Below, piece after piece: positions 17,465 to 24,860 of a DNA stretch of 58,771 nucleotides. The notes under the pieces were generated by a model. That model searched no databases and was not told where the DNA came from. It saw nothing but the letters and a program-made list of their open reading frames with translations. Both the position numbers and the translations under genes were made by a program. The DNA is from Chryseobacterium gleum (lineage in GTDB: Bacteria > Bacteroidota > Bacteroidia > Flavobacteriales_D > Crocinitomicaceae), in assembly GCA_943326825.2 (NCBI GenBank), contig CALPUT020000001.1, positions 1-58,771 on the forward strand. The letters run 5' to 3'. Each line of letters begins with the position of its first letter. Position 1 is the stretch's first letter.

Positions 17465-17998
17465 ATGAAGGATATTAAAACTCAGGTAAAAGTAATTTGG
17501 TTTACGGGCCTATCAGGTGCTGGTAAAACAACACTTGCAAATGAATTTCAAAAATATCTTAACTCAAAAGGTTTTAATTCTCGAATACTTGATGGAGATG
17601 AATTAAGAAAAGGGTTGAATGATGGTTTGGGTTTTTCAGATAATGATCGTTCAGAAAACATTAGAAGAGCTGCTGAAGTAGCTAAATTGTTTATAGATTC
17701 TAATTTTATAGTTCTTTGTTCATTTATTACTCCCAAAAACAAAATGAGAGCATTAGCTAAAACTATTATTGGCGAAGATAATTATATTGAAGTATTCGTT
17801 GATTGTAGTCTAGAAGAATGTGAAAAACGTGACATAAAAGGATTGTACAAAAAAGTTAGGGAGGCAAAAATTTCTGATTTTACAGGTATAAGTTCTGATT
17901 TTGAAATCCCTAATTCTCCAGATATTATTTTAAACACAGAAAAAAATAATATCGAATTTTGTTTGAATCAATTAATAAGTAAAGTAAGACTTAGTTGA
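17465..17998 (+). CDS. cysC: Adenylylsulfate kinase (APS kinase)
   Basis: Makes 3'-phosphoadenylyl sulfate (PAPS) from APS and ATP. The 177-residue protein has the P-loop GLSGAGKTT (15-23), the APS-binding LDGDELRKGL (42-51) and GFSDNDRSENIRR (56-68), then CSFITPKNKMR (about 80-90) and the KGLYKKVREAKISDFTGI segment (about 125-142). No ATP sulfurylase or PAPS reductase gene is nearby, so supplying PAPS to a sulfotransferase, rather than assimilatory reduction, is the likely purpose. Its stop overlaps the 3' end of the convergent sulfotransferase gene by eight bases. Confidence 0.95.
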   Translation: MKDIKTQVKVIWFTGLSGAGKTTLANEFQKYLNSKGFNSRILDGDELRKGLNDGLGFSDNDRSENIRRAAEVAKLFIDSNFIVLCSFITPKNKMRALAKTIIGEDNYIEVFVDCSLEECEKRDIKGLYKKVREAKISDFTGISSDFEIPNSPDIILNTEKNNIEFCLNQLISKVRLS

Positions 17999-19049
17999 AA
18001 GTCTGTGAAATAAGTTTTTGATAAACACTCATACAATCGTTCAAAATATTTTCAGCATTCTGATCTAATATAATACTAGATTTTTCGCGTTTATTGAAAA
18101 TTATAGAATTTGAAAATTCATAATCAATATTTACCTTTTTTGTAATTTTATTTAATGTTTCAGTTGGTTTTTGGCAAAGATCATCATAGTTTACAAAAAG
18201 AAAATCTTCTTTAGAATCTTTAGTTAAAACATATGAATAATAATTCAACCAAGAATTTAACCAATAGTGAATCTCTAAATTCGAAAATTTCTCAAGTGTA
18301 TTATTTTTTAAATCAAATGGTTTTTGATTTAATCCAAATTCATAATGTCCAATCCAATTCATGTATTTTAATATAAATGGATTATCTATTTGTAATTTTG
18401 AAAAATGGATGTGTTGTTCAAGTAGGGATTGTGCATGTTCAAGTGGGGATCTAAAAGGTATAATGATTTTACATGAGTCAAATTGTTTTCTTAATGATTC
18501 AATTCTAAGAATAGAATTGTTATTTTTTGATATATATCGTAGAGATTGATTACTGAAATATTTTAAGCAAATTAATTCAGTGAAAATTTGATATTTAGTA
18601 AGAATCTCATCTGAAATATTATTCAACTTTAAAGAATCTTTATCGATATATTCGTTATTTAAAAAAACTTTCCAAAATACTTCATCGATAGCTTCAGGAC
18701 TTTGATTATTAATAAATATCTTGTCTCCGTGCGCTCTTTCTTTTAATTCTGTTTGCATACTAATCCCGGTTAATTTTCGCCATAGGTTAGGGGCCAATAC
18801 AAAAGGCATATCTTGATAGGTAAGCGTTGCGAATTTTTTAGTTTCGTATAGATGATTTAATATTGCGGTAGTTCCGCTCCTAGCTAATCCAGAAATAAAA
18901 ACAGGATTTTTTCCTGCGGATTGTTGAATTTTATTTGAAGAATAAAAAAGAGTCCGATTAATTTCGAAAGATAATTCAGAAATAGTATTAGAACCTAGAC
19001 TAATTGAGTGTAGAAAACGAGATAATCTATTGTATTTTTCTGAAATCAT
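17991..19049 (-). CDS. PAPS-dependent sulfotransferase-family protein
   Basis: A 352-residue protein with a sulfotransferase fold signature: the 5'-phosphosulfate loop NPVFISGLARSGTTAILNHL (about 48-67) and the 3'-phosphate-binding strand-turn IIIPFRSPLEHAQSLL (about 195-210, Arg200 and Ser201). No signal peptide is visible, so it should act in the cytoplasm on PAPS plus an unknown acceptor. It is the last gene of a minus-strand group whose first member resembles arylsulfotransferases. Its start overlaps the preceding membrane-protein gene by 23 bases. The acceptor (glycan, lipid or small molecule) cannot be read from the sequence. Confidence 0.85.
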   Translation of the reverse strand: MISEKYNRLSRFLHSISLGSNTISELSFEINRTLFYSSNKIQQSAGKNPVFISGLARSGTTAILNHLYETKKFATLTYQDMPFVLAPNLWRKLTGISMQTELKERAHGDKIFINNQSPEAIDEVFWKVFLNNEYIDKDSLKLNNISDEILTKYQIFTELICLKYFSNQSLRYISKNNNSILRIESLRKQFDSCKIIIPFRSPLEHAQSLLEQHIHFSKLQIDNPFILKYMNWIGHYEFGLNQKPFDLKNNTLEKFSNLEIHYWLNSWLNYYSYVLTKDSKEDFLFVNYDDLCQKPTETLNKITKKVNIDYEFSNSIIFNKREKSSIILDQNAENILNDCMSVYQKLISQTFN

Positions 19050-19407
19050 ATTTGTTTAATATTATTAGAAATACTACAAAAGATATACTACTAATTAGTA
19101 TACCTTTCCATTGAATCAGTATTAAATTGTAATCTGTCTTTTGGAAATAATCGTAGATAAAAATAAGCGCTAAAGGGATAAAAATGAATATGAACTTTAT
19201 AAATAACACGATAGATGATAAGAATAATTGTTTTGAGTTTTTTAATAATATTTTTTGCTTTTCATCATCTGTAATTGAGCCATTTTTTAAAGTTGAATAC
19301 GATTGTTTTTGAATTTTAAAAATCTTTCGAATACTAAAATTGATTTTAAATTTCTTAAATAGCAAGGAAGATATTAAAGTAAGAATTATTAGAATCAAAT
19401 AAATCAT
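19027..19407 (-). CDS. Three-segment membrane protein of unknown function
   Basis: A 126-residue protein not recognised as a known family. Hydrophobic segments lie at about residues 2-18, 65-87 and 100-117, with a charged Lys-rich cytoplasmic stretch (about 19-60) between the first two. Its ATG overlaps the TGA of the 56-residue gene (ATGA, 19404-19407) and its end overlaps the sulfotransferase start by 23 bases, so it is firmly embedded in this operon. A role with the sulfotransferase is inferred only from position. Confidence 0.72.
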   Translation of the reverse strand: MIYLILIILTLISSLLFKKFKINFSIRKIFKIQKQSYSTLKNGSITDDEKQKILLKNSKQLFLSSIVLFIKFIFIFIPLALIFIYDYFQKTDYNLILIQWKGILISSISFVVFLIILNKYDFRKIQ

Positions 19408-19574
19408 TCGTTTTTATTTTTTGACTTAAAGTATCGAATTAATTTCTTAATAGGAAACCAGAGAATAGCAATCATTGAAATAACAAATGAAGATAGAATA
19501 CCAATAATTACTGCAGCTGTTCCAGTTCCCATTCCAGGACCAATATATAAAAGCAAATTTTGCATATTATTCAT
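19404..19574 (-). CDS. Small membrane protein (56 residues) with IGPGMG motif, easily missed
   Basis: Translation begins MNNMQNLLLYIGPGMGTG, continues into a hydrophobic segment (AAVIIGILSSFVISMIAILW) and ends in a Lys-rich tail. A start at 19574 overlaps the previous stop by eight bases; an inner ATG at 19565 is the alternative. Its TGA shares bases with the ATG of the next gene (ATGA). The LYIGPGMG start followed by one membrane helix and a basic end resembles small proteins seen by membrane-bound alkaline-phosphatase- and sulfotransferase-type genes in other bacteria (recollection, not searched). Both junctions support a real gene. Confidence 0.78.
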   Translation of the reverse strand: MNNMQNLLLYIGPGMGTGTAAVIIGILSSFVISMIAILWFPIKKLIRYFKSKNKNE

Positions 19575-20901
19575 TTTTCAAAAATGTAAATTTACTAAAT
19601 TCTTCCTCAGTGATATATCTTGACCAACTAAACATACTGAGATGATCTTCATCGATTTTTTCAACATAAGTCCAAATTAGTCCTTTTTCATCTCCAAAAA
19701 GTAACCTTCCAACACAAGTTTCTTCAATAAAAACACCTTTTTTATCAATTACTTTAGATCTGCCTTCTAATATTGTTTGAATTTTATTTTTTGAAAATAG
19801 TTCATTATAATTTGTTGTTGTTTTATTTTTTTCAAAATCTACAATATAATGATGATTGGTTTTATTTATAAAATGATTGTTTTTAGATGTAAATTTTCCA
19901 TCGATAATATCATTTCCAAATACACCAATTTGAGTAGAATTGATAATGTCAATGTCATGTTGTTTTAACCAAGGACCACTTTGTTTCCAAATAATTTTAT
20001 TTTCATTTGGTCGATATAAAAAAATCATATTTCGATTTCTCAAGCTAATGAATAAATCACCTTTTTTCCAATACTTTGAGTTTGATAAAACTGGTTCGAT
20101 ATCATTTATATGGAAATAATCAATATTCCCTTTATTTATATCTTCTGAGCCAGTATTTGTTAGGATTTCTCCAATGTTAATTTTATTTTCAACTAATATT
20201 TCAAAAATTGATTTTTTAAATATTAGTTCACCAGTATTTCCATTGATTTTATAAATACAATCATCATTTAAATCATATTTAATTACATTTTTTTGTGAGC
20301 TATTATCACCACATGTCCAGTAATATATTTGATTTTCTTTCTCAATTGAATGATGTCTTCTCAAACGTGTTTTTTTCCAAATAAAATTAGAGTTTTTATC
20401 TACTTTATACAAACCACCGGCTCCAAATATTATCGACCCATCATTATTTAAAAAAGGGTGATAAATTCTTGTTGAATTTATTGAGAACTCAATTTTTCTA
20501 TTTTTGACAAAGCTATTATTATATTCTGAGATTATTTGGTCGAGTGGAATATTCCATTTATATATTGTTTTACCAGATTTTACACTAACTAATTTGACAA
20601 TTGATTTATCAAGATTTTTGTCCCAAACAGAAATTAAGATATAATCATTTGGGATGTTTTTTCGGTTATAAGTAAATCCATTCTTTAGATTAAATTCATT
20701 TTTAGTTAGAAATTGACATTCGTTTAGATCTTTAAAGTGGTATAGGTTTGAGGGTAAGCTTGCTAAAAAAGTGATTATATCTTTGGATTTTCCATTTACA
20801 GTATTTCCATCCAAATAAACATGTCTTGTAATTCCCATTAATGAAATACCTGCGAAAAAACAAATCCAAAAATAAAATAAATATTTAACAAGTTTTTTCA
20901 T
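19567..20901 (-). CDS. Membrane-anchored arylsulfotransferase (ASST)-like protein
   Basis: A 444-residue protein with an N-terminal hydrophobic anchor or signal (about residues 5-24). The body has beta-propeller-like repeats and the ASST-family core: HPFLNNDGSIIF (148-159), RRHHSIEKENQIYYW (about 181-195), DYFHINDIEP (261-270, His264), GDLFISLRNRNMIFLY (281-296, Arg288) and WKQSGPWLKQHDIDI (305-319, His315). In characterised ASSTs such His/Arg residues move sulfate between phenols by way of a sulfo-histidine. Whether this one is active is not shown. It is the first gene of the sulfate-transfer operon. Confidence 0.72.
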   Translation of the reverse strand: MKKLVKYLFYFWICFFAGISLMGITRHVYLDGNTVNGKSKDIITFLASLPSNLYHFKDLNECQFLTKNEFNLKNGFTYNRKNIPNDYILISVWDKNLDKSIVKLVSVKSGKTIYKWNIPLDQIISEYNNSFVKNRKIEFSINSTRIYHPFLNNDGSIIFGAGGLYKVDKNSNFIWKKTRLRRHHSIEKENQIYYWTCGDNSSQKNVIKYDLNDDCIYKINGNTGELIFKKSIFEILVENKINIGEILTNTGSEDINKGNIDYFHINDIEPVLSNSKYWKKGDLFISLRNRNMIFLYRPNENKIIWKQSGPWLKQHDIDIINSTQIGVFGNDIIDGKFTSKNNHFINKTNHHYIVDFEKNKTTTNYNELFSKNKIQTILEGRSKVIDKKGVFIEETCVGRLLFGDEKGLIWTYVEKIDEDHLSMFSWSRYITEEEFSKFTFLKNE

Positions 20902-20951
20902 TGTTTGAGAACACCTTTTAGTAAATGTAAAGATATTACTTTAAACTAAAA

Positions 20952-20969
20952 AAGGGGCCAAAGCCCCTT
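20952..20969 (-). terminator. Terminator of mdh
   Basis: Seven-base-pair GC-rich stem AAGGGGC/GCCCCTT with a four-base loop, followed on the minus strand by T residues. It lies 25 bases past the mdh stop, between mdh and the arylsulfotransferase-like gene. Confidence 0.88.
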
Positions 20970-20993
20970 AATTATTATTATTTTAATCAAAGA

Positions 20994-21935
20994 TTATGCA
21001 TTAATTAAGTTCATACCGTCTAAAACATTCATAACGTCTTTAACAGCTTTAGCAGACTCATCTAATAATGCTTTTTCTTCAGCATTTAAATCTAATTCAA
21101 TGATTTTTTCGATACCATTTTTCCCTAATACTACAGGAACTCCTAAGTAAATATCTTTTAATCCGTATTCACCTGTTAACCAAGCACAAACTGGGAAAAT
21201 TCTTTTTTGATCTCTAACGATAGCTTCAACCATCTGAGCAGCAGCAGCTCCTGGAGCATACCAAGCAGAAGTTCCTAATAATTTAACGATTTCACCACCA
21301 CCAAATTTAGTTCTCTCGATGATTTCGTTTAATTTTTCTTCAGAAATTAATTCTGTTACCGGAATACCAGCAACAGTCGTATATCTTGGAAGTGGAACCA
21401 TAGTGTCACCATGACCACCCATTAATACTGCTTGGATATCTTTTGGAGATACGTTTAATTCTGTTGCTAAAAATGCACGGTAACGAGCTGTGTCTAATAC
21501 ACCAGCCATTCCAAATACGTTTTTTGAATCAACTTTAGCTGTTAAATATGCACAATAAGTCATAACGTCTAAAGGATTAGAAACGATAATGATTTTAGCA
21601 TTTGGAGAATACTTAACGATATTTTCTGTTACAGATTTTACAATACCTGCATTTGTAGCGATAAGGTCATCACGAGACATTCCAGGTTTTCTTGGTAAAC
21701 CAGAAGTAATAACTACTACATCAGAATCTGCAGTTTTTGAATAATCATTAGTTGAACCAACAGTTCTTGAATCGTAAAGACCGATTGGAGAAGACTGCCA
21801 AATATCTAAAGCTTTACCTTCAGCAAATCCATCTTTAATGTCAAGCAAAACGATTTCGTTTGCAATCTCTCTATGAGCTAAAACATCAGCGCAAGTTGCT
21901 CCAACGTTTCCAGCACCTACTACAGTTACTTTCAT
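20994..21935 (-). CDS. mdh: Malate dehydrogenase
   Basis: NAD-dependent TCA enzyme of 313 residues, of the lactate-dehydrogenase-like malate dehydrogenase group. The sequence shows the dinucleotide-binding GAGNVGA (7-13), the substrate-loop TSGLPRKPGMSRDDL (about 78-92) whose Arg residues select malate, VSNPLDVMTY (about 118-127), and GGHGDTMVPLPRYT with the catalytic His (about 173-186). Single-gene unit closed by the terminator at 20952-20969. Confidence 0.96.
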   Translation of the reverse strand: MKVTVVGAGNVGATCADVLAHREIANEIVLLDIKDGFAEGKALDIWQSSPIGLYDSRTVGSTNDYSKTADSDVVVITSGLPRKPGMSRDDLIATNAGIVKSVTENIVKYSPNAKIIIVSNPLDVMTYCAYLTAKVDSKNVFGMAGVLDTARYRAFLATELNVSPKDIQAVLMGGHGDTMVPLPRYTTVAGIPVTELISEEKLNEIIERTKFGGGEIVKLLGTSAWYAPGAAAAQMVEAIVRDQKRIFPVCAWLTGEYGLKDIYLGVPVVLGKNGIEKIIELDLNAEEKALLDESAKAVKDVMNVLDGMNLINA

Positions 21936-22094
21936 GTGTTTAATTTATTACTTGATTTTTTAATTCAAAATATCGATTACGAAGTTAAACATTTTGTAGT
22001 ATTTGTAGTATAATTGTGTGTAATTATTTATAAAAAGTTAAAATATTACTTTTTTTAGGCAACCAACAATTATTGTTTGCGTTTGTAATATATA

Positions 22095-22673
22095 TTGATT
22101 GTGGAAAATAAAGAGAAGCTAAAAGAGATTATTGCAGGTTGCTTACAGAACAAACGTAAAGCACAGCAAGAGTTATTTCAGTTTTTTTATGGACGAATGT
22201 TAACTGTTTGTTTGAGATACACAAACGACAGAGATACAGCACAAGAAGTATTACAAGAAGGATTCATCAAGGTCTTTGAAAAGTTAAATACGTTTGATTA
22301 TAATGGTTCATTTGAAGGTTGGGTAAGAAGAATTTTTGTAAATACTTCGATTGATTATATCCGAAAATCTAAAAAAGATCCATTTTTAACAGATAATGAT
22401 AATGATTTTAAATTAGGTGCTGAAAACTTAATGGAAGATCAGGAGGAAATGGAAGTTGTTAATTTGAAAGCAGAAATTGCTTTGGATGCTATACAACAAC
22501 TTTCTCCAGCTTATAGATCTGTTTTTAATCTTTACGTTTTAGAGGATTATTCACACAAAGAAATCGCTGAAATATTAGGGATAAGTGAGGGGACTTCTAA
22601 ATCAAACTTATCAAAAGCGAAGGTGAATCTTCAAAAAATATTAGAACAAAAATTTGCTAACATACGAGAATGA
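22095..22673 (+). CDS. ECF-type RNA polymerase sigma factor
   Basis: A 192-residue sigma-70 family protein with region 2 (about 25-92: FYGRMLTVCLRYTNDRDTAQ, then EVLQEGFIKVFEKL and GWVRRIFVNTSIDYIR) and region 4 with its helix-turn-helix (about 135-185: LEDYSHKEIAEILGISEGTS). There is no ATG near the beginning; TTG at 22095 or GTG at 22101 are the candidates. The downstream gene starts within its stop (ATGA) and looks like its cognate anti-sigma factor. A perfect 6+1+6 inverted repeat at 22065-22077 lies close to the start and could be an operator. Confidence 0.92.
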   Translation: MIVENKEKLKEIIAGCLQNKRKAQQELFQFFYGRMLTVCLRYTNDRDTAQEVLQEGFIKVFEKLNTFDYNGSFEGWVRRIFVNTSIDYIRKSKKDPFLTDNDNDFKLGAENLMEDQEEMEVVNLKAEIALDAIQQLSPAYRSVFNLYVLEDYSHKEIAEILGISEGTSKSNLSKAKVNLQKILEQKFANIRE

Positions 22674-23917
22674 ATATGAACTTAGAAAATAACATAAAAC
22701 AAAGCTTAAAAAACTTTGAAATGCCTTATGATCAAAAGGCTTGGGAGGCTCTGAGTCAAAAATTAGATGCAAAAATGCCTACAGATAATCCTAATTTTAG
22801 AAAAATCAGCTTTAAGTACTTTGTTGCAGCTGGAGTTCTTTCAGTTGTTGCGATTACTCTTTTGTTAATAAATTATACAAACTCTAATGAATCAAAATTA
22901 AATGATGTTTCTCAAAATGGAAAAACAATTCAAATTCAACCAACTAATACTATTGAAAAGGTTAATGAACAAGAAATAAAAAATAATAAAACATCAACGA
23001 TATCTGACACATCAGTTACTAAACAAATTAGTAAAGAACACGTTGAAAAAACAGAACTAGAAATAATTAATCAAGATAAATTAAATCAAAATATAGGATT
23101 GGTCTACAAAGCGAGTATTCCTGCTACTTCATCTTTAAAACCTGCATCGACTAAATTTCATATTCCTACCATTCAAGATGTTTGTGTAAATGAAAAATTG
23201 AAAATTGAAAATACAAATAATGAAAATTTAATAATTATTGCACCTAATAAAAAGCAAACAATTGTTGAATCAAACAAAGCATTAAATTTCATTCCAACTG
23301 CTGAAGGCGAATATCAAATAGCTCATATTGTGAATGAAAAACTTATTGTCGAAACTTATTTTAACGTAAAAGCAAATCAAACAGCTGAGTTTATTATTGA
23401 TAATGAAAATTCTTTTAACGAGAAAGAATTGCCAACAGTTGTTTTGAAATCGACCTCAGTTGGTAATGACTATAATTGGATGATTGATGGTAAACTATTA
23501 AATTCTAATTCAAAAGAAATAGAAGCGTATTTATATAAAAAAGGTAATTACACTGCGACTTTAATTCTGACACATCAAAATGGATGTAAGTCAAAAGAAT
23601 CTAAATCGATTCGAATAGTAAAAGATTATAATTTATTGGCAGTAGATGCATTTGAACCAATGAGTTCTAATTCAAAGTTGAATTCATTTATTCCATTTGC
23701 ACTTACTAAAAGAGATGTTCGTTTTACAATGATTATTTATGATGTAAATGGAAATCAAGTATATAAAACAAGTGATGCAAATGAACCTTGGAATGGTTTT
23801 GATTCTAGAACAAATGAAACAGTTAAATCTGGATCAATGTATGTATGGAAAGTAATGATTGATAATCCGGAAGAAGGCGAAAAAGGTCAATACGGAGGAA
23901 GTGTGATTATAAGATAA
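22670..23917 (+). CDS. Membrane-spanning anti-sigma-like protein with gliding-type C-terminal domain
   Basis: A 415-residue protein. The N-terminal segment (MPYDQKAWEALSQKLD, about 18-33) has the amphipathic style of Bacteroidota anti-sigma-linked proteins. One membrane helix lies at about 49-67. The periplasmic part is Lys/Asn-rich up to about 150, then has two beta-sandwich (PKD-like) segments. The last hundred residues (LAVDAFEPMSSNSKLNSFIP, MIIYDVNGNQVYKT, EPWNGFD) resemble the gliding-motility-associated C-terminal domain. Its ATG overlaps the sigma stop by four bases, so the two are translationally coupled. Anti-sigma function is inferred. It overlaps the convergent GSCFA gene by 11 bases. 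Confidence 0.75.
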   Translation: MNMNLENNIKQSLKNFEMPYDQKAWEALSQKLDAKMPTDNPNFRKISFKYFVAAGVLSVVAITLLLINYTNSNESKLNDVSQNGKTIQIQPTNTIEKVNEQEIKNNKTSTISDTSVTKQISKEHVEKTELEIINQDKLNQNIGLVYKASIPATSSLKPASTKFHIPTIQDVCVNEKLKIENTNNENLIIIAPNKKQTIVESNKALNFIPTAEGEYQIAHIVNEKLIVETYFNVKANQTAEFIIDNENSFNEKELPTVVLKSTSVGNDYNWMIDGKLLNSNSKEIEAYLYKKGNYTATLILTHQNGCKSKESKSIRIVKDYNLLAVDAFEPMSSNSKLNSFIPFALTKRDVRFTMIIYDVNGNQVYKTSDANEPWNGFDSRTNETVKSGSMYVWKVMIDNPEEGEKGQYGGSVIIR

Positions 23918-24857
23918 TTTCAGGATTTGAATTTTTAAATTCGACTAATTTAGCTTCTAACTTCATTCTGGTTTCAATTGTTTCTTTTGATTCAGAATGT
24001 AAGTACTTATGAGATATTTGTTTTTTTAAAGTATTGATTTCATTTACTAATGAATTTGTTTTTATATCAAAAAAACCATATTTAATCTTACTCCAAATAT
24101 ATTCTACAGCTTCATCTGACGGATGTATTAAATCTGACTTAAAGAAGCGATAATCTCTCAATTCATCAATCATGATTTCATATGAAGGAAAGTAATTCGA
24201 ATTTACATTTTCATTAATTTGTCTAATAGATTCAATTAGAATTGATTTACTTTGATTATTTTCAATTAATCCATCTTTAATATGTCTTACAGGACTTACT
24301 GTAAAAATGATTTGAATAGTTGGGTTTACTTGCCTAATTTGTTCGATTGTATTTTCCCATCTACTTACGATCAAATCAATAGGTGAAAGCTCCTTCCTAA
24401 AGTGATTTGAAGGCATTTTATGACAATTTGCAACTAAACCTGTATTATCAGTTGTATCATTTAGTATATATCCCCAAGCTGAACCAAAGGTAATAAATAT
24501 TGTATGTGATGATTTTAGCCAATCTAGGAAATTACATCTGATTTCACTAAGTTTTTTATTGAAATCATTAATATCGAAATCATAAATCAAACTGCTTGCA
24601 TCCCAACTTAGAAAAATATCTTTTCGTTGGAAAATCCGCTCAGATGTTTGATTTGTATCGATACAATTATCTATGAATTTACTTAATAAAATTGGATTGA
24701 AAATAGTACCAAAAGGATTCGCTAATGTTTTAAATCCATGATAGCTAAATTTTGAACTTATTTCATCAGAAAAGCAACTTCCTAAAAATAATACTTGTTT
24801 TTCATGATTGATATAATGATAGGATTTTTTATGTTCAAAATTTAATTTAAAATCCAT
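23907..24857 (-). CDS. GSCFA-domain protein
   Basis: A 316-residue protein of the GSCFA family, named for the motif seen here as LGSCFSDEI (about 25-33). Other conserved parts are NPFGTIFNP (about 48-56), TFGSAWGY (about 122-129), FTVSPVRHIKDG (about 184-195) and LIHPSDEAVEYIW with the His-Pro-Ser (about 240-252). The pattern of Gly-Ser-Cys near the start and late Asp/His is that of SGNH-type esterases, so hydrolase or acyltransferase activity is likely. It is the last gene of a four-gene minus-strand operon. Confidence 0.9.
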   Translation of the reverse strand: MDFKLNFEHKKSYHYINHEKQVLFLGSCFSDEISSKFSYHGFKTLANPFGTIFNPILLSKFIDNCIDTNQTSERIFQRKDIFLSWDASSLIYDFDINDFNKKLSEIRCNFLDWLKSSHTIFITFGSAWGYILNDTTDNTGLVANCHKMPSNHFRKELSPIDLIVSRWENTIEQIRQVNPTIQIIFTVSPVRHIKDGLIENNQSKSILIESIRQINENVNSNYFPSYEIMIDELRDYRFFKSDLIHPSDEAVEYIWSKIKYGFFDIKTNSLVNEINTLKKQISHKYLHSESKETIETRMKLEAKLVEFKNSNPEIIL

Positions 24858-24860
24858 TTT

